A stretch of 37,344 bases of DNA from Branchiostoma floridae (Eukaryota; Chordata; Leptocardii; Amphioxiformes; Branchiostomatidae). The notes below the pieces were generated by a model, which worked only from the letters and a program-made list of their open reading frames with translations, was not told the DNA's origin and did no database searches. A program made the position numbers and the translations under genes. Below are positions 19,201 to 29,253 of this stretch, in pieces (the stretch's first letter is position 1; every line of letters starts with the position of its first letter). Location of the stretch: positions 13,075,166-13,112,509 of the forward strand of contig NC_049991.1 of assembly GCF_000003815.2 (NCBI RefSeq), written 5' to 3'.

Positions 19201-22200
19201 TTCCTTTGCAACTAAGCTTTTGTCATACCATTCAACATGCCACACAACAGAGAAGATTCTACTGTTACAGTAACAGTAAATAACCACTGCCCATGTTGGA
19301 CCATGGCACACGTTTTCATCAGGCACTAACCTCTGGTGATATGTAGTTATCTATCTGACTCTCCTGTTCCCAGTCATCCAAGTCCTCAGGCTGGCGATCG
19401 TCATCATCAAGCAGCTCCTTGTGGTGTTCCAGAGCACGTGGAACAATGTCGTTCAGAAAGTCTGAAACCTGTAGAAAATGTTTTCTCATATTGTTGATTA
19501 AGATTAGCTAGATAATGTGCAAAGAACATATCTTGCACAAATTGTCAAAGATTTGCTGGTAGAATAGCAGTATCTCGCCAGGTGCTGCTTTAGTACATGT
19601 TCATGTATCTGTCTTTTAGTGAATCAGTAATCTTTCTATAAGGTACCTTTTAAGGGTAGCTCCAATGGGTAGCTAAAGCAAACAAGGCTATGGTAAGGTA
19701 GCCTTTTGGTGATATGCGTATGAAGTTAGACAGCAGTCAGAGTAGAGCTTGTATTGCAGATACCTGTTGCATAGCAAAAGTATCGCAAAATACCTGTTCT
19801 CGAACAGCCAGGAACACATCTTTTCTGATGGAGGACTTTGTGTCAGTAACACCGCTGATCTCTGCAAGCTTCCTGATGACTGGAAGAGGGAGGGCTGCAG
19901 CCAGATGGTCATCCACCGAGGATGGCACATGGACCGATATCCGCCGGTCATCCTCTGGGTCCCCCTGGGCTATATCTGTGCCTTTCAGATGAAGGCTTGG
20001 AGCATCTCTTTTAACGTATGAAGCCTCAAAAGGGAAGACGACAAAAACATCAGGTGTCTCCTTCATGGTTCTGCCGCTGAAACCACCCAGCTGGACGAGA
20101 AAGCTCTGCTTGGTGTCGTCATTGTAACCGATAGCACAGAACGAGTTCACAAGGTCCGACCTGCTGTCCGCTGCTTGTCCTTTGGGTGGCACTTTGGACC
20201 AGACATACTTTTCATCAGGACTGGAAGCATCTAGGATGCGTACTTGGTCACAGTCCTGACCAAAGTGGCCACCTACAATGTAGATGCGTTTTGTGACATC
20301 ATCTACCACTGCACCTGCACCATTGCATGGGTCAGGAAGGGTGCCGCTTGGGGTGCCTCTCTGCCACTGACCTGCAGACACATGCAGAAAAACAGTCGTT
20401 TTTTTAACAATTTCAAAATCAGTCAACTTAATATCATCTTAAACTATCATACAACATTAGTTTGCAAATGTTCTTATGTTTTTAAAGCTTGAGAGACCTA
20501 GTGCATGAGTTGAAACGTTCTATAGCTTCTACATGTATCTGACTAAGATTTTTCTGTGCCATGAATACAATTGAAGCCTGGCACCCATTATTAAAAGCTT
20601 GCAGATAGAAGGTAAAAGATAGCCTTACCAGTGTTTAGAACCAGGGTGAAGAAGTCATTCTGCATCTGCTTGGTGTTTCCAAACATGTAGTACATTTTCC
20701 CATCCAGTGTGCAGACACTGCTAGCATATCTGGAACAATTCAGAAATGCCAGATAACTTGACTGAATGTACAAAAATTCAAAGCAACTTCTTCAGTTAAT
20801 CATCAATGATTATAGCAAAACTCCCCTTAGTACAATATGAGTAGAATAGCCTCCACCAGGCCCTCGTACGGGGTGCAGGGATCATAGTTTTTGCCAAAAA
20901 AAAAATCGGGAAATTGGCCATGGGAGTCAGTCCATGCTTAGGTTCATGTTTCCCCTCTGTGGCAGTTTGGCTGACCAACTCCTCTGGTAACAAAACTCCC
21001 CTTGCAATTTATTCTCCCTATAATGGCCTGCACAGTCAGTCTGGTAGAGACTAACAGAACATACCTTGGTTCTGGTTCGTCACCAAATGTTTTAGTTTTG
21101 CTCCACACGAAGGTTTTCAGATCCAGGGCCCAGAGGCGCCCCTGGTGGGTGGGACCGGTACTCCAGCGGTAGGTGTAAGCTTTGTTGGCTGACTCGTCCA
21201 ACAAGAAGACAGCCTCAAAGTTACGGGGGATGTCACCAGACATCTGTTAGAAGAGGAAATAAAATATTGTCAAGTATGAAAATTGACCAATCACGGGGAA
21301 GGGTGAAAATGTTCTTGACATGTTTTAGAGGCAGTTTGTGAATTCTTTATTTTTTTCTGTCATTCAGCAACCAACTAGCAGAAGATAAAGTAGTACATGT
21401 ATAAGAAATGAGAGTCTTGTGAAAAGGAATACCACCTCTTAACTAAATCTAGTGTAGACAGTACAGGCCTGAGTGCTGTCTCCAGGACCCGTTTCTCCAT
21501 CCATGGACAGAAATTTGCTTGTTGGGACGGAAAAAAATTGTCGGGATGGAAAAGAAATCCATTTCAAAAATCTGAACTTTGTGACATGAAACTGTTGAAA
21601 ATATATTTTCTGAAGCTAAAAAGATGTGTGTAACATTGAAAATCAACAACATAGGTTTCCAAACAATGAGTGGGACAGGAAAAAATTTAAAGCTGCATGG
21701 TGACAGCTCTGTACAGGTCTAACCTTAGGGTGGCACCATCTTGGCTTGTCTGAGTTTGTCATGTCCAGGATGAAGACTGAAGCTTTGTGCTGGTCGTCCC
21801 AGGGGTACATCCTCTCCCTGTGCCCGTTCAGGAATATGATGTAGTCCCCAAACTTCACGCTGGGGCAGTTCTTGCTCAGTACAAGAGGGGGCGTCCCAGC
21901 TACCTCCAGACATTTCCAGGACACTTCCTTGTCACCTCTTAGCACAGCTTCATCAAGGTCAAGACTTCGGACCTGAAAAAGCAGAATACTGTTATATGCA
22001 CTGCAATATATTCAAATCTTGAGCACTATTATACTGTGAAATTTCTACGGCATGACTGAATAACCCTAAGCTTATTATTTGCACATTTGCAAAGGATGAA
22101 GTTTGATAATATCAGTACATATATGTCAGATAATCAGTTATCATCAGTGTTAGCCTGTTATCCAGCCGTATTATAGCTCCAGAGTCTCTTCTGTATTTGC

Positions 22201-22422
22201 GGAGAGGACAGAAGAGACTCGAGCTATGATACAGCTGGATACCAGTCTACATCAGTGTTGATTAGAAACAACAATTTAACATTTATGATGACTGACCTGT
22301 TTGCCGGTGATGAGCACAGCCCTGCTGCCCACGACATGGAGACTCCGACATGGCGAGAGTACCGTACCCCTCACCACCGCCACATGTTCATCCTGGGTCA
22401 CCTGCACACTGTTCCACTCCAT
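16232..22422 (-). CDS. Uncharacterised kelch-repeat protein (about 673 residues)
   Basis: Eleven coding exons on the minus strand: 22297-22422, 21724-21972, 21065-21243, 20629-20729, 19794-20371, 19331-19468, 17977-18182, 17408-17563, 16612-16761 and 16232-16370 (TAG at 16232-16234) give ten firmly placed blocks, in phase throughout; any further exon would be non-coding. The start MEWNSVQVTQDEH is the first ATG, because the upstream exon ending at 23468 has an in-frame stop and no in-frame ATG. The first 350 or so residues show kelch-type blades: VVGSRAVLITG, VKFGDYIIFLNGH, SVFILDM, GRLWALDLKTFVWSK, GKMYYMFGN, and the diagnostic RIYIVGGHFG followed by KYVWSKV. A predicted beta-propeller therefore leads into an acidic linker (LLDDDDRQPEDLDDWEQ) and a mostly helical C-terminal half I do not recognise. 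There is no BTB, BACK or F-box and no signal peptide. Kelch propellers usually bind other proteins, but no partner can be named. Confidence 0.8.
17640..17772. mobile_element. 133-bp MITE with about 40-bp TIRs, flanked by TA
   Basis: The left end begins CTCTCAAAGCAGAGGTTCAA and the reverse complement of the right end begins CTCTCCAAGCAGAGCTTGAT; similarity continues for about 40 bases to GTGACCTT. TA flanks both ends (17638-17639 and 17773-17774). It lies in a kelch-gene intron. The terminal word CTCCAAGCAGA is also present near the tips of the transposon at 7478-8512. Confidence 0.65.
18745..18816 (-). tRNA. tRNA-Val(CAC)-like sequence, possibly a pseudogene or SINE head
   Basis: 72 bases on the minus strand, in an intron of the kelch gene. 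TAGCATAGTGG matches the Pol III A box and GGATCGAGTCC the B box. The segment GCCTCACACGC is typical of the anticodon loop of eukaryotic tRNA-Val, giving anticodon CAC after U33. A run of eight T residues follows directly (18736-18743 on the plus strand), a Pol III terminator. The acceptor stem has two mismatches and the anticodon stem pairs only at three positions, so it is probably a decayed copy or a SINE-related head and not a working tRNA. Confidence 0.45.
21476..21682 (+). repeat. Interspersed repeat, copy 1 (kelch-gene intron)
   Basis: About 200 bases starting CTGTCTCCAGGACC and ending CAATGAGTGGGACAGGAAA. It is an inverted copy of 25104-25294 in NUBP2, matching at both ends, with a more diverged AT-rich middle. 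There is no coding potential and no recognised family. Confidence 0.6.
22151..22249. repeat. Hairpin (fold-back) element, copy A
   Basis: A palindromic element starting TAGCCTGTTATCCAGCCGTA and ending in its inverted counterpart CAGCTGGATACCAGTCTA, with GAGTCTCTTCT and AGAAGAGACTCG as inner arms. It belongs to the same family as 36002-36113 and 37219-37333. It lies in the kelch-gene intron just upstream of the second coding exon. Confidence 0.7.
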
Positions 22423-23467
22423 GGGTGGGTGGGGAGATGGGTAAAACCTCTGACTGGATGAGACAGAATGATTGCATTATTAATGACATCGGATCATGCA
22501 TTTGATTGGAATTCTACAAGATATATACATAACAGTTAAGTACATGATGTATTTGAACCATCTAGTTAATTGAAAATGTTTTTTGAAAAGTAGATTGCCT
22601 GCCAACACACATGTTTATGTGTAACGTTGCTGTGTCTGTACACAAGTATATAACTGTGTATAAACTAAACTCATCAATATTGGTGCCGAGGTGGTAACCC
22701 ATTGAAATACATAAATTATGCATAACATAACCTAGGTAGACTAATAGTAGCCAAGATTCCATCGAAAAATCATGTTTTATGCTTTAAACCATGCATATTA
22801 CTATCTGCACTATCATGAATCAGCTGTCAACAGAGGTTAAACAGCTCTGGCCTTGGTGCTGAACGTGGAATCTTCCCATGAGACACACTTTGAGCAATAC
22901 ATTTTCAACTGTTCTTGATTGATAACACAATGAGCAACATGCAATGCCATAACGTTACTACTTGAAGATGTTTTGAAGTATCATAAGTGTCATACCGAAG
23001 AGTTGTCACACACATCCACACGGGCCAGTAAAATCAGAATGAAATGTCTCGCGTAAACAATTTTCCATACATAGCACGTAATTTTATGCCAAAATTATAT
23101 GAGTTTTGTCCAAGACTATAAAAAAATAGGCAAGATATAATCACGAGTAGAACGCGGGATGTGAAAAGTTCTGCCTAATCCCCCATTCTCCTATCTATAA
23201 GTAACGTTATAACGTCCCATATGATGGAACGCATCATGTCCCACTGTCCTGGTTGTCAGTCACAGTTGTCATTGATTCTACTTAGTATCGAGGCACATAA
23301 AACATGCCGGAGGGGAGCGACACTATATGTAGTTTAGGCAGAGCAGCCAACTGATAATTAAAACACAGAACAAGTTGAACGTCTATGTCATTGTCACTCA
23401 TGTCGACCACGTTTGCAGGTCAATGTTACTCCGCTGACATTACCAAATTAGGACGAAACATTCTTAC

Positions 23468-23540
23468 CTGAAAAACGGATCGGGATCAATTTCTGTCTTC
23501 CTTGCAGCACCCTATACCGGTGTCATACCGAAGAACACAT
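23468..23540 (-). other. Probable 5' non-coding exon of the kelch gene
   Basis: On the minus strand, CCGTTTTTCAG is followed by GTAAGAAT, a strong donor at 23467. The frame that would join to the first coding exon has no ATG and meets a TAG upstream, so the exon is most likely 5' UTR. Its upstream edge, and thus the transcription start, is not determined. Confidence 0.4.
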
Positions 23541-24771
23541 CGTCAACCCTTAAATCTAGCGTTATAGTATGAATACTTCCCCAGAATTTGGAGCAGATCT
23601 TGACCCAGACCGGTTTGTTGACATGTGAGCATGACCTAAAGGTTTCGCCGCGCTGATTGGATGATTGTGGTGATGTCATCGTCAAACTCGGCAGTTGATT
23701 GGCTGGAGAGTTGGCGCGCCCAGAATGCGGAAGTAATAGAATGCTCTGGAAAGATCTGGACTTATGTTGGGAGGGGCAATAGCTTCTACATGTGTTATCT
23801 CCTCTGGGGCCTTTTGCAGCACGCGGAACTTGATATTCTTGTGATCTTCACGGGGATGTTTAATACTGACGATTTTAGAAAATGTGCAACAAAGGTCTTC
23901 ATTCATTCATTAATTAAACACAGTTGAGCGTTATTGACCTTTTACAGTGGGTTTTCAGGTCCACCAATGGTGATACTCACTAGCATGAGATAGTAATATA
24001 TAAAATAGTGCGCCAACATTAGAAGTCACCAAGTCTTGATATTACTTCCATCAAATTTCCTGTTATCCATGGGTAATACTGATAACCAGTAATTGCTACA
24101 CAAAAATACAAAATGACTCAAAGAGAGACATGAACCTTCACCTTCAAGTGATTGTCATTTCTAGCATTCAGTTCTATGGCACATTTTCATCTTTATCTAT
24201 TGACACATTACCAGACAAACTTCAAAATGTTACTTCTGTTCAGTTTATTTCTCTGAAGAGTATTTCTCTATTGCAATACATATATTTCATGAGTGTAAAG
24301 GCAAAAAGTGACCAATGTACTACACATCAACAAAATACAAGTCATAGCCTTTAAGAGAAGTTGATGCATTTCTAGGTTTAGTTGTGAAAAGTGATTCTTA
24401 AAATCTTGTAGATTGAGAACAAACTGGTTTGAGGATGGTAGGGTATCAATTTATTATACATGTAGCTACCAGTACACCAATTCTAAAGGCAACTACATAG
24501 AGCTCAACTTTCAACATGTACTGCAATCTTATTTTTTATCTGTTCATTGGTATTTGATCTGTTCATTGGAAATAAATGAAACTGGTATTTGCCAATTTAG
24601 GGTACACATGTACACAATTTCAAAATACTAAGTTCTTGTAAATTGCAATTTGATGCCCAAAGTGGACAACTCTTTCTGCCATACATTTTTACAATATCCA
24701 TTCATCATAAGAGCATTTAGCAGAGATCCATAGAAAGTCTATATGACAACTGACACATTATATATCTAAGA
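23541..24771. other. Intergenic region upstream of the kelch gene and downstream of NUBP2
   Basis: This holds the kelch-gene promoter at its left side and the NUBP2 3' UTR at its right. TTTATT at 24450-24455 (AATAAA on the minus strand) is a plausible NUBP2 polyadenylation signal, with another at 24244-24249. Short ORFs here show no family resemblance or splice support. Confidence 0.4.
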
Positions 24772-27725
24772 TCACGATGTATCCATGTTTTCCTGCTGCT
24801 CCCCCCTCTGTAGAATAGTCTGTGCTACCCTCCCAATGGCCTGAGCTGCTGTGGATGTGGGGAAGGCATCAACAAACCTCTGTCCCTCCTCCAGACTTCT
24901 GGTGAGCTGGGGGTCCAGGGGAACACAACCTGGGGGATAAGTACAGTGTAAGCAGAGGCACCTTGTTCTGGGCTTTAAAATAGTAACTATCAGAACAAGA
25001 CAGTTCTCCTCAGTGAAGAAACTTCATTGACAGTCTCAGCTTTCCAGAGATATTCTGCAGCATGTGAGCTGAGGTACTGAGATCAGGGACGTCCAGCTTT
25101 CACTTCTTTCCTGTCCCACTCATTGTTTGGGTATCCATGTTGTTTATTTTTGTTCTTTATCCAGCTTATGATAATACATTTTTACCAGTTTCATGTCATG
25201 AAGTTCAGATTTCTTAGAAGGACAGGGTGAAATTTTGGAGCATGCCAAAAAGCAAATTTCCATCTCGGGATGGAGATACAGGTCCTGGAGACAGCTGTGA
25301 TTGAGATCACTCAATCACTCACTATCTTGAAAACCTTTCTCATTGCAAAGACACAAGAGTAACACAGGCATTCCAGCCTGAAATTTCCAAATTTTACACA
25401 AAAAATTACACAATTATCAGATGATTACAGTACAGATCTAGCAGTCAATCAGCATCAACTCTGACACCACTCACCTAGAAATGGAACATTAAACTGGTTG
25501 GCTAAAGCTTCACCCCCTCCTTTGGAGAACACATTGGTGCATTCCTGCAGGAAAAAGAAATACTCATCAAACGTTTGGCAATATCTATTCTGCATAATAT
25601 GTCCAAACTCGTGCGTGTCTATACAACATGCCAGCTTAAAGATTGCAAAACTATATTTGAGGATATCTAGATACATGTATCTATCATTTGTTCACTCATA
25701 TACTGTAAATGCGGAAACTTTTGCGGTGGTTTAATGTTCGCAGTTTTTGCTTCAACGCAAACTTAAAACCACCACGAACATTTTTCCATCGCAGTAAGAG
25801 ACTACAATACATGGTGCTAACGCAAACTTAAATCCCCGCAAACTTCAATGCATTTACAGTATTCTACTGGTGTAAACTTGAGAGGACTTACTGTACAATG
25901 TGGGCACACAAATCCGCTCATGTTCTCGATGACCCCCAGGACTGGCAGTTTAGTCTTCCTACAGAAGGTCAGCTCCCGCCGCACGTCCCCCACAGCCACG
26001 CCCTGGGGTGTGGTCACCAGGACCGCGCCGTCTGGACTGTACTGTCTCACGTTCTCTACCACTGAGATGTGTTCATCCGAGGTGCCTACAGAGACATTCA
26101 GGAACACAAGAACATCAAAAGAGCTTCCTCTTATAGAAAATACAATAATTCTGAGATATCGTATGGCTTATGCCATGTGGCACAAGCTAGACGAAGCTGT
26201 ATATATGTTGAGCAGTATTTGTAGCAACATTTTTTTTATGTCTTGAGGTGAAAAAGAGATGATAATACTCACCAGGAGGTGTGTCTATAATGAGGTAGTC
26301 CAACTCTCCCCATACTACATCTCCTATAAACTGCTTGATCATTGCTGTGAAAGAAAAACAACACCATGTATTCAATAATTCTTCAGAACAGCTCCTGCAA
26401 AACACAAAAAAAGGAAGACTTTCACAGAATGTCTTGAAGTTGTTAAATCCTGACCATTTTTCTTGGGTCCCCTCCAGACCACGGCATCGTCTCTGGCTTG
26501 TAAGAGGAAACCGATGGACATCAAGGCCAGTCTCTGGTCCTGGTCTGGGTAGACTGGCACCCAGCCTCCAGGGCACTGGTGGACGTCATGTCCCTCAACA
26601 TCAAACATCCTGGGGATGCTGGGGCCACACAGGTCCACATCTAGTATTCCTACCTGTACAGGAACAAGGTGAAAATTGTACATAGATAGACTGGAACCCA
26701 GCCTCCTGGGCAGTGGATGACATCACACCCTAAGCCTTTAACATATTAACATCTAGTATCTCTACAGTAATATTGTAACTAATTGTAACATTCTATCCCT
26801 TGAGTTTGATACCATCCTTGGGATGAAGGCAGATCCATACCTGTAAGCTCCTGATCTTCACTCATTCTGACATAATCCTATCTTATAGACTAACACTACA
26901 GCTAGTAACAGTTAGAATTGTGTTCTTCAACTTCTTGCTAACCTTTTTCCCGGCCTGCCTGAGTGCCAGAGCCAGTTGAGCAGCGACCGTGCTCTTCCCA
27001 ACACCTCCCTTCCCGGACAGGATCAGCACCACATGCTGCACACCAGACATGTTGTCTGCAGCAGAATCTGTATTATAGAGATAACGTACTGTCAAAAACT
27101 GATAAACATGACAGAGGCAATTAGTACTACCTGGCTAAGTCTATCAATAAGAATTTTGTTAACTGCTATTGACAGGCTAAGTCTGTCAATCAGAATCTTC
27201 CCCCCGCTATTGACAGACTAAGCCTGTCAATAAGGATTTTTCCCCACTATTGATATTGTTATTGGGTTATTGGGTGGGCTGACTACTCTCTCTTCACAGC
27301 CAGGGGCTGCATTGTGAGGAGCTTACAATAATAAGTGGGGCTATGTCGCAAGGGTCTGTAGCGAGCTGCCATTCGGCGCCACTCAGGTGACCTAAATAAG
27401 ACAGTAATTGCCCCAGGTGTGGCCATGGGCCTGTAGGCAGTTCCTGTCAATATGCCGTTCAATAAAACATAACCCTTGATTTTATCCTGACAGATATGTT
27501 ATGAAAAGTGTTAAATCAAAGGGCTGTCAAATCTGTAATCCCAAGCGTTAGAAACAATTCTTATTTCTTGCGCTAATTTACATGATTTTTCTAGGATATT
27601 CAAAGAAATCCACCAAAAAGATCTTGAATTAGGTAAGTTACTCCCGCCCCCCGCTCCCACACACACACAGTGACACCCTAAAATCACAATCGCTTTTCCT
27701 CACCAGCTTTAGGCGAAAGTGCCAT
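24772..27725 (-). CDS. NUBP2: Cytosolic Fe-S cluster assembly factor NUBP2 (complete, 279 residues)
   Basis: A Mrp/NBP35-type P-loop ATPase that forms a scaffold complex with NUBP1 for building 4Fe-4S clusters on cytosolic and nuclear proteins. Seven exons on the minus strand: 27704-27725, 26943-27067, 26455-26653, 26273-26344, 25892-26085, 25475-25544 and 24772-24929 (TGA at 24772-24774), all GT-AG and in phase. The deviant Walker A is GKGGVGKS at residues 26-33. Then come [44 protein letters not shown] and [20 protein letters not shown]. The C-terminal cluster-binding cysteines are in CPHCTEC at about residues 200, 203 and 206. Like human NUBP2 (271 residues), it lacks the N-terminal four-cysteine ferredoxin-like motif of NUBP1, which decides between the two. 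The 22-base first exon (MALSPKA) is short but fits in phase. Confidence 0.95.
25104..25294 (-). repeat. Interspersed repeat, copy 2 (NUBP2 intron)
   Basis: The reverse complement of the family copy at 21476-21682. It starts TTTCCTGTCCCACTCATTG and ends GGTCCTGGAGACAG. It lies in the intron before the last NUBP2 exon. Confidence 0.6.
25703..25859. mobile_element. 157-bp MITE with CTGTAAATGC termini and TA flanks
   Basis: Starts CTGTAAATGCGGAAAC and ends GCATTTACAG, a 10-bp perfect inverted repeat, with TA on both sides (25701-25702 and 25860-25861). Internally, CGCAAACTTAAA occurs twice as a direct repeat. No ORF. It lies in NUBP2 intron 5, ending about 30 bases from the exon 5 donor. Confidence 0.7.
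27133..27254. repeat. Minisatellite of three units of about 41 bp
   Basis: Units at 27133-27174, 27175-27215 and 27216-27254 each start GGCTAAG or GACTAAG, continue CTRTCAATAAGAATTTT and end CTATTGACA or a variant. It lies in NUBP2 intron 1. The units are contiguous with no spacers, and each contains an internal inverted pair, TGTCAAT and ATTGACA. Confidence 0.75.
27598..27631 (+). repeat. Short 34-base dispersed repeat, copy 1
   Basis: ATTCAAAGAAATCCACCAAA and onward to CTTGAATTA. It matches 30285-30318 with two differences in 34 bases. The ends form a small inverted pair (ATTCAAAGAT and ATCTTGAAT). It is in NUBP2 intron 1. Confidence 0.5.
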
Positions 27726-29155
27726 CTTTCTGTTACCTCCTATGGTGGATCGGAATTTAGTCACTGCAAATTCAGAGAGGTGAAAATGAAAGTCATTGTG
27801 CTCGATAAATAAACAATCAGTTTTTTGGGCATGCACGTTCCTGTTGGAGTAGGCTGTGGTTGGTGTCAAAGTTCGCCGTGTCTCACGGGCGCCGCCTTTC
27901 TGTTGATATCATAAATGCAGTCTCAGCTCCAACACATTATAGCAGTGAAGCAGCGACATCTAGCGATTTACAATCAAACTGAGTACCCTAAGGCGTATTG
28001 TGCAATATCAAGAATAGAATAGTTCATTATGTAAAACTAGGGGTGTTGATGTAATTATTTCTTTCTAAATTGTTTGTTTAGCGGGTAACTATCACTAATT
28101 ATATTACGATTAAAATATCTAAATTAGTTTAAATTATTTTCATAACTTTTTGAGGTAAATACCACTCAAGATTTTATGTAGTGCATTAAGGAAATTATCC
28201 CTTGAAAAAAGTGTACTATTCAGGTCACCTCAGATGACCGTTCGGCCAGTTTGACAGATATCCTCAAACTTGACAATTCACATTTTTTTATGTATCAAAC
28301 GGTGCTAAATCACTTAGACTTCTTTATCTAAGATCTCCTTTATGCACAACAGTAGCCAGAGATGCGACTGAAATGGATACAATTCCCGAAGACGTCATCA
28401 TAGGCAGTGTGGGTCGAACTCCGGTGACCCGATAAATTCTTGACTTATTAAGGGTGAGTCAGTAATCACGTGCTTAAAACACAGGTGAACGATCGACTAG
28501 GTCAACATTTGCCTTGCGTAAGCTAAGATTGCAACCTTAAGGTAGTCACGAGGGGCTTAGCTGCCCCATTGTTACGTCATCTCAGGTGTAGCACACCTTG
28601 AAACAATGGTGCACAGTCGGTGAACAGGTAAACGTCCATCACAGATTCTCTTTACTGCTAGTATTTTGTTGCATTGCAATCAGATCGTTTACTTTGTCAT
28701 TGGAGAAACAAGAATTTACATTCATTTGAAGAACTGCTATAATACTGGTGATTGACCTAAAGATGTTTCAAATTTGCATTGAGGGCTGTGTCTTACTTTG
28801 TATTTTTTACCCTTACTTTACCAAGGACGTTATATGAGAAGGCCTTCTGATAGAATGTCCTTGACTTAACTAATACATGTACTTAACGTTAGTGTTACAT
28901 GGTAATTGTAAATTATGCCAGTATACGAGGGACATTTTCATAAATGTAACTACTCGATTCTTGTATGAAAATCCAGTGTATTCCAGTACCAAGTAAGAAC
29001 CATTACTAGGGACCAGGTATGCATTACTTCATATAAGTTCAAAATTAGGGGATTTGACGAATGATTTGTATGAGATGTCTGTTGTATTCCGTATAATTTG
29101 TCAGCAGTGTATGTTGTACATTATATGATATCATTCTCCTTGCTGTGTTTTGCAG
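27726..29155. other. Divergent intergenic region between NUBP2 and the ABCA gene
   Basis: This holds the NUBP2 promoter at the left and the ABCA promoter and any upstream 5' exon at the right. A donor-like GTGAACAG|GTAAACG at about 28620-28634 could end a non-coding first ABCA exon, but this is weak. No other gene, RNA or clear repeat was identified. Confidence 0.35.
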
Positions 29156-29253
29156 GGTTGCAGGTTCCGTGTCACGTACCAATAGTTGGATTCCAAACAT
29201 TGCTACTTTCTATGTCAACTCTCGTCACCTAGGACAAAGCACAAAAAATAAAA
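29156..29253 (+). other. 5' UTR part of the first coding ABCA exon
   Basis: TTTTGCAG at 29148-29155 is a good acceptor, so the exon probably begins at 29156 after an upstream non-coding exon. The translation start at 29254 (AAAATGCAAG) is chosen because it gives the conserved ABCA N-terminus directly; no upstream in-frame ATG was seen. Confidence 0.45.

Noticed and set aside
23661-23927. 88-codon ORF upstream of the kelch gene
   Set aside because: No recognised domain, no good splice or polyadenylation context, and it stands alone in an intergenic region.
27133-27254. CRISPR-like repeat array
   Set aside because: The units are contiguous with no unique spacers, only three in number, and in an intron of a eukaryotic gene.
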